From CBDBND01 sp965262665 (lineage in GTDB: Bacteria > Pseudomonadota > Alphaproteobacteria > Rhodospirillales > Rhodospirillaceae), in the NCBI GenBank assembly GCA_965262665.1, contig CBDHFR010000003.1, forward strand, positions 1,178,001 to 1,242,000: DNA of 64,000 nt, in the 5' to 3' direction. Shown here one piece after another: positions 38,095 through 47,699 of the stretch. Position numbers and translations under genes: made by a program. The stretch's first letter is position 1; every line of letters starts with the position of its first letter. The notes under the pieces were generated by a model. The model saw only the letters and a program-made list of their open reading frames with translations, made no database searches and was not told where the DNA came from.

Positions 38095-38770
38095 ATGGTC
38101 GAGTGTAGCGAAGTTTTCATAGGAATGGACGTGTCGAAGGATCGCCATGCCGTCGCGGTGGCGGACGGCGGACGTGATGGCGAGGTGAGGTTTTTCGGAG
38201 AGATCGGCTCGGACGGTACGTCTGTACGGCGTTTCGTGCGCAAGCTCGAACGGCCGGGCGCGCAGCTCCGCTTCTGCTACGAGGCGGGGCCGACCGGGTA
38301 CGGGCTACAACGGTTGATCGAAGGTCTTGGCCACCAATGCGCCGTCATCGCTCCGTCCCTGATCCCACGTAGGCCCGGCGAGCGGGTAAAGACCAACCGC
38401 CGCGATGCGGCGAAGCTGGCGCGTCTGTTCCGGGCCGGCGAGCTGACTGAGATTTGGACGTCGGACGAAGCCCACGAGGCGATGCGCGATCTCCTGCGCG
38501 CCCGCGAGGCGGCGATCAAGGACCGCAAGCGCAAGCGCCAGGAGATTCGCTCGCTCCTGCTGCGTCACGGCAAGGTCTAACCCGGCTGGAAGGCGTGGGG
38601 GACGAAATACTTCAAATGGCTTCACGATCTCAGCTTCGGCTGGCCTGGCCAGACTACCGTGCTGCACGAGATGATCGTCGCCGAGACGCAAAGCCGCGAG
38701 CGGGTAGCGCGGCTGTTCGGATGCGCCGGGAACGCACACCGTGCGGGGACGCCAGGGCTCGTAGACGCCG
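38095..38770 (+). pseudogene. IS110-family transposase with in-frame stop
   Basis: Begins MVECSEVFIGMDVSKDRHAV, the DEDD RuvC-like domain, with RPGERVKTNRRDAAKLARLF. A TAA at 38578 interrupts HGKV-PGWKAWGTKYFKWLH, after which the frame continues to SRERVARL. The C-terminal Ser-containing transposase domain is missing. Confidence 0.82.
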
Positions 38771-38897
38771 GCATGGCTTGACCCTGGTTCGTTAGCCCCC
38801 GGTTCGTTTGCATTCGGCTCGCTTGCCGTGGGTTCACTTGCGGCGGCTTCGGCATTGGCGGGGGAAGTCTCGTAGACGGCCTACTGATGTTTAGGTC

Positions 38898-39002
38898 TTA
38901 ACCTTTGGGATGCCCTTCCTCGATCTTGGTCAGAGCGTCCTGGGCAAGCGCCTGCGGGCCAACCAGGAAGGCCAAAACGGGTAGAATTTTCAGTAACGAC
39001 AT
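38898..39002 (-). CDS. Small secreted peptide ORF, 34 aa
   Basis: ATG 39002 lies inside the last codons of the upstream Cys-rich gene. It encodes MSLLKILPVLAFLVGPQALA, a convincing signal peptide, then a short acidic/basic tail (QDALTKIEEGHPKG). Overlap and signal peptide suggest real, translationally coupled expression. The mature peptide would be only about 14 residues. Too short for routine gene calling. Confidence 0.5.
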   Translation of the reverse strand: MSLLKILPVLAFLVGPQALAQDALTKIEEGHPKG

Positions 39003-39502
39003 TGCGCACTCCCCTTGTTAGAGCCTGTGCAGTATCCAAGAAATTCCTCGCAAGCGGTTTCAAACTCTGCAGTACCGCGTGCTGTAAAGTCATCGTGTGC
39101 GGTCCATAAGCCGCTACTTTCAAAATCCTCTTGCATGACCGCGGCCATGGAATTGAACCTGTTCTTGGCTTCAGACTCTGTAATTCCGAATACCCTCTCC
39201 ACGTCAGCGCATGCGGCCGCGCAAGCGTCTATCGAACGAATGAAAGTCTGGGCCATGAAGCACTGTTGACCGTCCTCGTCCGCGTCGTCAAAACTTTCAA
39301 GCATGTGAATAGTGGCTTTCTGGTACCGGTGCGCACAGGTTGAATAGCAAAGGCCAATCATGGCCTTGCCCCTCTCAGCCTTGCTCAGCACAGCGGTGGA
39401 GGTGGTGGTAGTGGTCGGGAGCCCAGGAATGCCGAAAAAGTCTTGGGCCCCGGCCGAGCCGACCAGCAGGACAGCGATAGTTGCGTAAATGATGATTCGC
39501 AT
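38990..39502 (-). CDS. Secreted Cys-rich hypothetical protein
   Basis: 170 residues with a signal peptide (IIIYATIAVLLVGSAGAQ) and a Thr-rich linker (TTTTTSTAV). Eight Cys follow in the mature part, including LCYSTCAHRY, ACAAACADVE, CEEFLGYC and QCRY, suggesting a disulfide-stabilised helical domain. I do not recognise the family. A 34-residue secreted ORF overlaps its end. Confidence 0.65.
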   Translation of the reverse strand: MRIIIYATIAVLLVGSAGAQDFFGIPGLPTTTTTSTAVLSKAERGKAMIGLCYSTCAHRYQKATIHMLESFDDADEDGQQCFMAQTFIRSIDACAAACADVERVFGITESEAKNRFNSMAAVMQEDFESSGLWTAHDDFTARGTAEFETACEEFLGYCTGSNKGSAQCRY

Positions 39503-39843
39503 GGGGCTTCACCTGACATGTTTGATCAAGGCGCCGGCGGGTGCCGGGCTGTTGCAACATCATCCAGGATTTGGGTGAGTTCCCGCCTATTCGCCTAGGC
39601 CAGGAGAGCTACTCCGAGCTGGGCTAGAGGCTGTTGTATTCAGCGGGCAGCCCGACCTAACGGGCCTGGATAATGTTGCAGGAACAGGGGTGGGCCGCTT
39701 CGCCGCGAGAGCTAAGCGGTGGGGTGGTAGGGTGAACGTCACTCAATCAACAGGTAGTGGGATGGTAGGGTGAACGTCACTCAATCAACAGGCGGTGGTA
39801 TGGTAAAGTCGACAGCTATCAACCAAACAGATGGAACCAAACC
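39503..39843. repeat. Intergenic with 38-bp tandem repeats
   Basis: Between 39716 and 39805 the unit AGGGTGAACGTCACTCAATC-AACAGG-YRGTGG-x-TGGT is repeated about two and a half times. Nothing else recognised. Confidence 0.6.
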
Positions 39844-40242
39844 ATGACCTTCATTGCCGGATTGCGCGGTGACGGTCTGACCGCGCCCTGGGTGATCGAG
39901 GGCGCCATGGACGGTGATGCATTCGAGCAGTACATCAAAACGCAACGCGCCCCGACCCTTCAAAAAGGCGCTGTTGTTGTCCCCGGCAATCTGCCGGCCG
40001 ACAAACGCGACGGTGCCAGGCGGGCGGTTGAAAAGCGGGGCGCATGGCTTTTGTTCCTGCCGCCCTATGCGCCGGACTTCAACCCGATCGAGTTCGCATT
40101 TTCAAAGTTCAAAGCTCACATGAAGCGCTTAAAACCCCGCACCACCGATGATCTGTGGAAAGCCGCCGGTAAGTTCTGCGGCCTCTTCAATCACGCGCAC
40201 TGCAGGAACTTCTTCGCTGCCGACGGCTATGCGCCAGAATAA
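39844..40242 (+). pseudogene. IS630-family transposase C-terminal half
   Basis: Begins TFIAGLRGDGLTAPWVIEGA and runs to YAPDFNPIEFAFSKFKAHMK. The central Asp motif, normally MDNL, reads VVPGNLPADK, so the second catalytic Asp is lost. The N-terminal half is missing. Confidence 0.8.
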
Positions 40243-40324
40243 ATCGGAAATGCTTTAAGTCCTGACCATCCACGAAGGCATCGATTAAGTGGACCGGGAT
40301 GTCCGGGCCCACGTAAACCACGGT

Positions 40325-40620
40325 TCTTCATTCTGCCCTGGATCACCATCCCCAACCTGGGCTCGCACATCCTCTCTCTCGTGCGTCGGCAACTGCCCCG
40401 GGACTGGACCGAGCGCTACAACACAACGCCCGTGCGCATCGAGACCTTCGCCGAGACCCCGCGCTACACTGGCGCCGTCTGCACGGCATCGGGCTGGATC
40501 CATGTCGGAACGACCAAGGGGGGCGGACGCTACGACCGGGACAAGCTGTACGACAAGCCTAGGAAGAACGCCTGGCTCAGGCCCCTCAGAAAAGATTGGA
40601 AGCGTACTCTCAATCGGTAA
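40325..40620 (+). pseudogene. DUF4338/DruA-like fragment
   Basis: The frame reads FFILPWITIPNLGSHILSLV, then PRDWTERYNTTPVRIETFAE, SGWIHVGTTKGGGRYDR and LRPLRKDWKRTL. This is the C-terminal part of DUF4338, the domain of Druantia protein DruA and of many transposon-associated proteins. Only about 95 codons remain, without the N-terminus. A transposon origin is more likely than a working defence gene. Confidence 0.6.
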
Positions 40621-40804
40621 GATCAGCAGCCACATCCCGGCCTGACCAGGCTTACCATCGACGCCATGCAATGTTGGGAATTCGGTCGGGGCCCCGTGTT
40701 GCATTAGTGTTGATTATAACCTTGATCGCTCCAGCGCCTTACTGGACGTCTGAAAATAGTAATTGTAATCAACACCTTACGAACAAGAAATCGCAGGATA
40801 TGCT

Positions 40805-41290
40805 ATACACGGTCAAATTGTCAGCCACCACCAGACAGTGGAGAAGAGCCACGGCCGCATCGAAACCCGGACCACCACGGCGACGAACGAAATCGCTTGG
40901 CTGAAGGAACGCCACCACTGGCCCGGGCCCGGGAGCATTGTTATGGTCGAAACCGTACGCGAGATCGGCATCCAACCCGGCGCCAAGGTCGAGCGCGAGA
41001 CCCGCTTCTACATCCGCCTCCACCGCCGCCAAGGCCGATACCCTGAGCGCCGCCATCCGGGGCCATTGGAGCAGCGAGAACGGGCTGCACTGGGTCATGG
41101 ACCTGCACTGGGTCATGGACATGGTCTTCCGCGACGACGAGTGCCGGATCCGAAAGAACACTGCCCCGGCCAACTTCGCGGTCGTCAAACACATGGCGAG
41201 CAACCTCTTGCGCCAAGCCCCGGGCAAGGACAGTCTGCGTGGAAAATGACGCATCGCCGCCTGGGATGACGACTTCCTCGCAAGCCTTAT
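40805..41290 (+). pseudogene. ISAs1-family transposase, frameshifted
   Basis: Parts of the C-terminal half appear in alternating frames: EKSHGRIETRTTTATNEIAW, then IRGHWSSENGLHWVMD, VFRDDECRIRKNTAPANFAV, KHMASNLLRQAPGKDSLR and WDDDFLASLI. An 18-bp direct duplication repeats the LHWVMD codons (near 41087-41122). Non-functional. Confidence 0.8.
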
Positions 41291-41586
41291 CTCACGGTGA
41301 AACCATTCACCCGATTGCCCGGGACTGGATCGCGGCAGTCGGCGCAAAAACAGCGTATACCGAGCCGGACCCACCTTGGGAGAATGGATGCTGCGAGAGT
41401 TTCAACGCACGCTTCCGTGACGAATTGCTCGGCCGGGAAATCTTTTACAACCTGCCAGAGGCGCAGATTCTGATCGAACAATGGAGGAAACATTACAACA
41501 CGAACCGACCACACAGCGCTTTGCACTACCGGCCACCGGCCCCGGAAGCCATCGTCCCGATAGACCAAAGGCCGATCATGCACTGA
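41291..41586 (+). pseudogene. IS3-family transposase C-terminal fragment
   Basis: About 98 codons: DWIAAVGAKTAYTEPDPPWE, NGCCESFNARFRDELL (Glu of the DDE core) and EQWRKHYNTNRPHSALHYRP. The rest is absent. It abuts the ISAs1 relic upstream and the protease gene downstream. Confidence 0.82.
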
Positions 41587-41624
41587 CAATCAAACTGGAC
41601 CGCTCAACGGGGGTAGATCAGGCG

Positions 41625-43784
41625 TCAAGAGGCGTTCAAAGGACATTTTGCAGCCATGTTAGTGAATACTCCCGCGCCCGAGTTGACAACCATATGCTGA
41701 ATATAGCCGGGAAAGTCGTTTTCGATCTTTATGTTGTAGTGGTACTGGCCATTTGCGGGCTGGTGGTCGTAGAACTCATCCAGGAACTCATCAATATCTG
41801 TGCCCGTCGCAAGGAATGTGCCGTCCGGCGGCACATCTGGCCAAAGGATTCCGCCAATACGATCACCCCTTGCTGAGTCGTAAATGGCCAGCGTCGCATC
41901 CGCTTCACTTTCTCCGACATTGTGAAGGAATAGAAAGCTTTCATAACCATCCGCTAGGAGCGAGGAATGGAAGTTGGTGATCGTGGACACGTCGCTTGAA
42001 AGACCGGCCTCGCACGCGGTCATATTGGTGAGGGATTCTCCCCCTCTGTTCCACAGGACATGCTGGACAAAACCATCAAAATCGGACTCAACGGCAATCG
42101 CATACAAACCTTCCTTGTCAACAAGCTGTCTTGCTTCGTCTTCGATGGTGTCTATGGCGAATTGCGGAGCGGCCAGTGGTTGAATTATAGGGCTAGACCA
42201 GGTCCCAAGGGTGTTGCCTGTAGCAGCGCTGGAGATTGTGAGCTTCACCCTGCCGGCAGAAGCGGAGGCGTTGTAAAACCTTAGAAAAGAACTGACCACC
42301 GCATATTCACTTCCGAACGCGATTGTCAGACGTGCTCCAGGCTTTTCAGATGAAGGGACCGGATCACCAGGTTCCCAGTTGGCCCAGGATCTAATGGTGT
42401 CTTCATTGTTGCCACCAATCCAAGGGCCTCCGGTAATTTCTTCGTCGGCAACTCCGTAGGAAAGAATCCCTGTCAACTCAGAGTTAGTTCCGTCGTATAT
42501 CCAAAAGGGACCCCCTGAATTTCCGCCAGACGAATCAAGTTCAAATTCACGAACTTGGAAATTCCTCCAGAAAGAATTTGAGTTCGCCGTCTCTGGTCCA
42601 AAGTCATGCCACATACCCTGATTACCGCGATTGTCACGGACTGAACCGGGGTAACCTGCGTTGTTCACTTGGCCTCTGGGATCGTCGAAAACAATGGGCA
42701 TGAAGGTGTCGGTGAAACTCCAAGACCTTTCAAAGAAAAGTGCTGCATAGTCAAAAGCATAGTCCGATATCGAGTGCGTTCCACCACCGGAAATACGCTT
42801 CCAGCGTTCCGTGACCACCGCATACTGAGCAAAACGTTCCCCATTTGGCTGCTGCACTGCTCCAAAGGCGTTGCGTTGAATCTGTCCAGGCGCTGCGGAT
42901 ACGCTCTTGACGAAGCCTCCTTTGTCACGAGCGTGCAAACAGTGTCCAACGGTGATTATCACGTGGGGGCTAACAAGGGTTCCCGTGCATTGCCCAAAAG
43001 TGCCGTCGTCGAATTGGATATAGAGTATTGAGATTAGGTTCCAGGGAAACTCGGATGTATTCGTTACCTGCTCTCTATCATCGATGGCGTCCACCGATGG
43101 TCTTTCTCTATTTGTCTGTCCGACTGATTCAGACCTCCTTTCTTCATTACCTTCTGGTAGCGGCAATGGTAAGAGATCTGGTTGCGGCAAAGGTAAGGGA
43201 GCCCCATCGAGAATGTCTGGCAAGTACGTCTGTTCTGGATCGCTGATCTGGGGCGGATCCAGCAATCGTCCTTGGATTGGATTTCCCGAATTTATGCTCA
43301 ACGGTTCCGGTGCAGACGGCATGTCAAGATCTTTGACCGAGGATTGCGATTCACGGTCTGTTGGAGTGTTAGGGTGTGTCCCAATGCCAAGAGGAACACT
43401 AGGAACCGAAACAGGGTTGTCAATGATTCGCCCTTCTGAAGCTTGCGCTGAGTAAGCTTGCGTCCCTTCCCTTTGTGATAATCCAGCGGATGCAGAATAG
43501 TGAGCTTCTGCCTCTTCTAAGCTTAAGGGCCCGGTTGCAGGAAACAAGATTGTGACACAGAAAACATTCCGTACATTCCCTGCCAGGCCGTAGCTCTCCA
43601 GCCACTCCATGTATTGCCCCTGAATGTACTGACCTACATGACGGGTTTCATAGTCGCGCTCCATGTCGCAGTCGTACTGGCCGAAATCCGCCTGGGGCAC
43701 GGTTGCGAGCCCTTGTGCTACTGCGCCTTGAATGAACAGCGTCGAAATCGCGCATGCGATAGAACACTTTGAAAGTCCAAACAT
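41625..43784 (-). CDS. Secreted trypsin-like serine protease with C-terminal bipartite module
   Basis: About 719 residues from ATG 43784, giving signal peptide FGLSKCSIACAISTLFIQGA. A Pro/Ser-rich linker covers roughly 110-230 (PLPLPQPDLLPLPLPEG). The chymotrypsin-fold domain has ITVGHCLHA (His near 280), FDYAALFFE (Asp near 345) and DSSGGNSGGPFW (Ser near 421), so the triad is complete. The last 230 residues are one copy of the module found twice in the 34-kb metalloprotease and once at 61.6 kb (SFLRFYNASASAGRVKLTIS ... GFVQHVLWN ... GYIQHMVVNSGAGVFTNMA). Probably processed extracellular protease; substrate unknown. Confidence 0.87.
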   Translation of the reverse strand: MFGLSKCSIACAISTLFIQGAVAQGLATVPQADFGQYDCDMERDYETRHVGQYIQGQYMEWLESYGLAGNVRNVFCVTILFPATGPLSLEEAEAHYSASAGLSQREGTQAYSAQASEGRIIDNPVSVPSVPLGIGTHPNTPTDRESQSSVKDLDMPSAPEPLSINSGNPIQGRLLDPPQISDPEQTYLPDILDGAPLPLPQPDLLPLPLPEGNEERRSESVGQTNRERPSVDAIDDREQVTNTSEFPWNLISILYIQFDDGTFGQCTGTLVSPHVIITVGHCLHARDKGGFVKSVSAAPGQIQRNAFGAVQQPNGERFAQYAVVTERWKRISGGGTHSISDYAFDYAALFFERSWSFTDTFMPIVFDDPRGQVNNAGYPGSVRDNRGNQGMWHDFGPETANSNSFWRNFQVREFELDSSGGNSGGPFWIYDGTNSELTGILSYGVADEEITGGPWIGGNNEDTIRSWANWEPGDPVPSSEKPGARLTIAFGSEYAVVSSFLRFYNASASAGRVKLTISSAATGNTLGTWSSPIIQPLAAPQFAIDTIEDEARQLVDKEGLYAIAVESDFDGFVQHVLWNRGGESLTNMTACEAGLSSDVSTITNFHSSLLADGYESFLFLHNVGESEADATLAIYDSARGDRIGGILWPDVPPDGTFLATGTDIDEFLDEFYDHQPANGQYHYNIKIENDFPGYIQHMVVNSGAGVFTNMAAKCPLNAS

Positions 43785-43799
43785 TTCAATATCCTTCAT

Positions 43800-44269
43800 T
43801 AGTGCGAAAAGCCCGGCATGGTGCCGGGTCGGTCGCCAAACACTCCACAGGTAAAGGTGGGGCCCCGTTTATTTCCGCAAGCGGTATTCTATTCACGGGC
43901 AACCCGACATGGGTCACCTGTGGGTGTTTGGCGATGACGAAGCGTGGAATTCTTTGAGACCAAAGCCAAGCGATCGAAACTGCGTCGGCACACTACCGTA
44001 AGTGTGCCTGCGCACAAGTGCTGCGGGCTTTGATCGGGCATTGTCAGGGAAAACCGGATTGAGCCGGGCGGTAAGGTCTCGTGGCGTCGGTTGATTCACA
44101 ACACCTTCTATTATTTCAATAGCTCTCCCAAGGTAATCCATCGCGCTACGATGATGTATGTTCGCTACCATCCCTTCCAAGAATTGCATCCGTCAAAAAT
44201 ACGGGTCGATCTCCTGTCATTCATTTGGGGTGTATCGTTCGTCAGATTGGTCTTCTAAGCATTATTGGC
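43800..44269. other. Intergenic, no gene recognised
   Basis: Minus-strand open reading around 43914-44189 has no recognisable product. It lies between the protease promoter region and a transposase relic. Confidence 0.35.
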
Positions 44270-44463
44270 CTTGGTCAAGGGACTGCGACAGGTGGAAGCC
44301 GAGAACATCACATTGCGACATAAGGTCTAGGTCTTGAAGCGTAAGCATCATGGCCGGGTCCGGCTCCTGCGGCTGGGCCGTATCTTCTTGAGCTGGCTTG
44401 CGAAGCTGCATCCTTCGGTTCTCGACGCCATAGTGATCGTCAAGCCCAAGACCGCTCTGCGCT
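44270..44463 (+). pseudogene. Integrase-type transposase N-terminal fragment
   Basis: LVKGLRQVEAENITLRHKV, a stop, then VLKRKHHGRVRLLRLGRIFL and LDAIVIVKPKTALR. This pattern precedes the integrase core in a class of IS3/IS481-like transposases. It ends right before the 40-bp inverted repeat at 44469. Confidence 0.6.
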
Positions 44464-44468
44464 GATAA

Positions 44469-44508
44469 AAAATACACTCACATGTCCCATTTGTTCTGAC
44501 AACGGACA
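44469..44508. repeat. 40-bp inverted repeat, left arm
   Basis: AATACACTCAC-A-TGTCCCATTTGTTCTGACA-ACGGACA. The exact inverse, with one mismatch, is at 45574-45613. The arms enclose the small ORF and the prepilin peptidase gene. The inner ends match the terminus of the IS relics at 5839 and 55243, so these are two IS ends facing the gene. Confidence 0.85.
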
Positions 44509-44543
44509 GTCATGCCTGCGTCCTCTCCGGTGAGGAGTGAGAG

Positions 44544-44738
44544 TTGGTGTCAAAGGGAGACGCAAGAGCATTCCTTGGTTTGTCCCAATGGATTGAGAGA
44601 AGCACCCCAGATGTCACCAGCCTCACGGATCAACCAGTGCCGCCGGGTGTCAATATGGCTCTGAAAAACGCGCTGCAAAGACGGATGTCTGACATCATTG
44701 TCTGCCGACACGGAAGCAGCGTTGAAACATGGATTTAG
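44544..44738 (+). CDS. Small hypothetical protein upstream of prepilin peptidase
   Basis: 64 residues (or 63 from the GTG at 44547) with GAGGAG placed correctly upstream. No family recognised (SKGDARAFLGLSQWIERSTP, ending IIVCRHGSSVETWI). Its stop overlaps the ATG of the prepilin peptidase gene by 10 bp, suggesting coupling. It may be a trimmed secretion-pathway gene. Confidence 0.45.
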   Translation: MVSKGDARAFLGLSQWIERSTPDVTSLTDQPVPPGVNMALKNALQRRMSDIIVCRHGSSVETWI

Positions 44739-45487
44739 GTCTTTCGCAGTTCATGGTCATAGCGGGATTGGGCATCGTGTGCGGCAGTTTTGTCACGGCG
44801 TTGTCCTATCGCCTGCCCCGTGGACAAAGCGTCGCCCGCGGGCGCTCTAAATGCCCGGCCTGCGCACATGTGTTGGGTTGGCGGGATCTTGTCCCTGTCG
44901 TCTCGTGGCTGGCGCAATGGGGCAGATGCCGCTACTGCGGTGTAGGGCTGTCCTTTCGCTATCCGCTGATCGAACTTGCCTCCGCCTTTGCCTTTTTAGG
45001 TGCGGCGGCCTTTTCTACTTCCCTATTGCAACTGATATTGCTGTTGGCGGCGGTTCCTGTATTTGTAGCGCTGGTTGTGGTGGACCTGGAGCATGGGATT
45101 CTTCCGAATGGACTCTTATTGGCCTTGCTTCCGCTGGCACTCACTTATCGGCAGGCTGTGGTTGGCGACCCAATGGTAGGTTTGTTTGGTGCGGCCATTG
45201 CCTTCGCTGCCGGCCTCGGCGTGCGCACGGTCGACCATAGGGTTACCGGCAAACCCACCTTTCGCATGGGAGACGTAAGATTTCTGGCAGTCGTGGGTCT
45301 GTATCTGCGGCCCGAGCAATGGCTCGTGTTCTTACCCTTGGTGGGGGTGTTCGGCGTTATATACGGAATTGCAGGGCACGGGAGCAGCAGGAGAGCGTTT
45401 TCCCCAGGACCCATATTGATCACCGTCCTGTTCCTTTGCCTTATGGTCCCCGAGTTAGATGTCATGTTGATGGCAGTGCAGAGATGA
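44729..45487 (+). CDS. Prepilin peptidase (type IV pilus / type II secretion, A24 family)
   Basis: 252 residues, polytopic inner-membrane aspartic protease that cleaves and may N-methylate type IV pilins and pseudopilins. The N-terminal cytosolic loop has the zinc-binding CPAC and CRYC pairs (Cys42, 45, 67, 70). The catalytic aspartates are in VVDLEHGILPN (Asp119) and RMGDVRFL (Asp182). Six to eight membrane segments are visible. Complete. No pilin or secretion genes are adjacent, and the gene is bracketed by inverted IS ends. It may serve the exported proteases if they use type II secretion, which is inference. Confidence 0.9.
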   Translation: MDLGLSQFMVIAGLGIVCGSFVTALSYRLPRGQSVARGRSKCPACAHVLGWRDLVPVVSWLAQWGRCRYCGVGLSFRYPLIELASAFAFLGAAAFSTSLLQLILLLAAVPVFVALVVVDLEHGILPNGLLLALLPLALTYRQAVVGDPMVGLFGAAIAFAAGLGVRTVDHRVTGKPTFRMGDVRFLAVVGLYLRPEQWLVFLPLVGVFGVIYGIAGHGSSRRAFSPGPILITVLFLCLMVPELDVMLMAVQR

Positions 45488-45573
45488 TCGCGTTGATAAC
45501 GGGGTGACCTGACTCATGCAAACACGGGGCCGCACGACTTCACATGAAGTTGGCATCCCCGCGGGTGCGGGTG

Positions 45574-45613
45574 TGTCCGTTGTCAGAACAAATGGGACAA
45601 GTGAGTGTATTTT
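45574..45613. repeat. 40-bp inverted repeat, right arm
   Basis: TGTCCGTTGTCAGAACAAAT-GGGACA-AGTGAGTGTATT, the inverse of 44469-44508 with one mismatch. It continues into TAACGGAGGATCTGGCTCAT, an IS end also seen near 5880 and 51604. Confidence 0.85.
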
Positions 45614-45771
45614 CTAACGGAGGATCTGGCTCATCTTCGTTTCCTTCCGTCTCCACGACGAGCCAGAAATCCTCACTTACCAAAAGGGAATTATGCCCAA
45701 GGCCTGACGGCCACCGATCTCCGTTAGGCCGTCATCCACGTGCGCCAGAGGCTGGCGACCTCGGAACGGGG

Positions 45772-46674
45772 CACCGGACTGATGCTGCCCAGATATGAAT
45801 GGCGACGACGCGGATTATAAAATCCATTGATATAATGGAACAGGGCGTTTTGTGCCTGTTCCCTGGTTTCATAGTGTTCCCTCCATATTAATTCTGCTTT
45901 CAATGATTTGAAGAACGTTTCTACAGTCGCATTGCCATAGCAATTCCCTTTGCCAGACATCGAAGAGAGAAAGCCGTGGTCTTTGAGAAGTTTCCGGTAA
46001 TCGTTGGAGCAATACTGGGCGGGTTCAGCCGGTCGTCGCAACACGTTCAGTTTGACTGGCCTGCAAGCACTGGTCCAGAGCTTCGGCGGGAGTTCTCCAT
46101 CCGAGGGTCTTGCGGGGCCGTGTATTGAGCGCGTCAGCAACAACTGCGAGTACGTCCGGACTGTGTGCGCTCAGATCGGTTCCTTTCGGGAAGTACTGTC
46201 GAAGCAATCCATTAGTGTTCTCGTTCGTTCCGCGTTGCCAAGGGCTGTGCGGTTCGCAGAAGTAGACGGGAAGGCCGGTTGCGATCCGCAGATTGAAAAA
46301 TTGGCCTTCTCCTTTGCGATGAAATGAAACCTCATCGGCTTTGGCTCGCGAAGAAGGCCGTCGCTTTTTTTAAAATGTCCCGCTCCTCACGCAATGTCCT
46401 GTTCTCCTTGCAAAGGCGAGCCAATTCCTTGTCTTTATCATTATGAGGGCCGGACAGCAGCTCAGTGTGCTTATGAGCGGTAATCCACTTGCCTAATGTA
46501 GACAGGCCAATGCCAAGATCGGCGGCAACTTGCTTGTGTGATAGCCCGCTCGTCAATGCAATCCGAACGGCTTCAGAACGAAATTCCTCAGTTCTTCCGA
46601 TACCCATATGGGCCTCCTGTTGAGTTTAAACTTTAACAGAAGGCACTCTCCATTTTACCGGTACCAGTCCAATC
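45772..46674 (-). mobile_element. IS3-family element, copy 1, interior replaced by an IS30 fragment
   Basis: Both outer parts are identical to the intact IS3 at 49415-50587. They include the complete orfA (46332-46607, MGIGRTEEFRSEAVRIALTS) and the C-terminal third of orfB (NCYGNATVETFFKSLKAELI). About 540 bp of orfB are missing, and 46021-46292 is instead the right end of the IS30, with its inverted repeat and the last 60 or more transposase codons. An IS30 insertion followed by deletion is the simplest history. The element cannot transpose itself. Confidence 0.85.
46332..46607 (-). CDS. IS3 OrfA (copy 1)
   Basis: 91-residue helix-turn-helix protein of IS3 elements: AADLGIGLSTLGKWITAHKH and a leucine-zipper-like ELARLCKENRTLREERDILK. 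Same sequence as copy 2 at 50245-50520. The partner OrfB is destroyed in this copy, so OrfA alone could act only as a competitor or repressor. Confidence 0.85.
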   Translation of the reverse strand: MGIGRTEEFRSEAVRIALTSGLSHKQVAADLGIGLSTLGKWITAHKHTELLSGPHNDKDKELARLCKENRTLREERDILKKATAFFASQSR

Positions 46675-47349
46675 AGCCGGGAGAGTCCCCAACGCAACAA
46701 ACCGGCTATGAGGTTGCTTACCCGCCGCCGTCCTTAAGGCTGCAACCATCCGCTCCCCGGTGGTTTCCGGCCATTGGGCAGGCTCATCGGCTAGGACCAA
46801 AACAGGTGCCCGGCCATGCGCTCGCCTAGGATCACTGGCCACACAGACCACTTTCGCGCCCGTCACGCGATCCTCGATCCGGCATTGCTGCGCCGTGTCC
46901 CACACCTTCCACCGCTTGCGGTCATCTAACTTGTCACCCATGAACGCAACCACATGCTCAAAAGCGATTCGGCTTTGTTCGAATGAACTGGCAACGATGA
47001 TGGTCTCGCCTCTTGGCACCATCAAAGGCCCGTCCAATGTGGCGCACGCGATACCGCTTAACAGTGCCGTCTTACCATTGCCACGAGCTACACTCAGGGC
47101 TGCTGACTGGACTCCAGGTGCAAAGGCACCCCGCACAAAGTCACGTTGCCAGGGTAGGACCTGAAAACGCTTTCCGGCTAACCGGCCCTGAGTGACGGTC
47201 AATCCCTTGAGATAGGCCAGGAGCGCAGCCGGATCGGCGTCCTTTTCATCCTGTTCGTTCCTCCCCACCACGATATTGGTAAACGCCCCCCCTTGTCCTC
47301 GCAGGGTCCCGCTAACCTGTTGATTCCCTTTGATTATTTGAAACGGCAT
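46675..47349 (-). pseudogene. Phage terminase large subunit, truncated by IS3
   Basis: Starts MPFQIIKGNQQVSGTLRG. Walker A is in LSVARGNGKTALLSG and Walker B in APVLVLADEPAQWP, so most of the packaging ATPase domain is present. After VALGTLPADW the frame enters IS3 copy 1 and ends, so the C-terminal nuclease domain is lost. Closely related to the fragment at 32345-32815, including the upstream leader. Confidence 0.85.
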
Positions 47350-47699
47350 GGTGAATCACCCTTGAAAATTCGTAGGACCTACACCGCTCTTGGACCGCTA
47401 GGCCAGATTAAGAGGGGAACTCAAACGGTGTAGGCCACTACTCCGCACAACCACTGGTGGGCGGCACCCATGGCAGCGCGAATGAGAGGCGGGAGGGGTT
47501 GCAGACAATTGGTAAATCTACAACCTCCCTCCCTAGGCGCTGGGGCGTAGTCACCCACACCAGCACTTTTGAATAACAAGGAGGAGGCCGCAGGGATTTG
47601 GGAAACCACGACCCCCCCCCAGGGTAGCCGGGAGAGCGGATCGGAACGCCCTCCCGACTGAGGGGAACGAATAGCAGCTTGTCTGGGAAGAGAGCATTA
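47350..47699. other. Intergenic within prophage remnant
   Basis: The 50 bp next to the terminase are conserved with 32290-32340. The remainder shows no gene. A run of nine C at 47612-47620 is present. Confidence 0.45.

Noticed and set aside
40325..40620. Working Druantia defence system
   Set aside because: Only a C-terminal DUF4338 fragment with no helicase or other Dru genes nearby.
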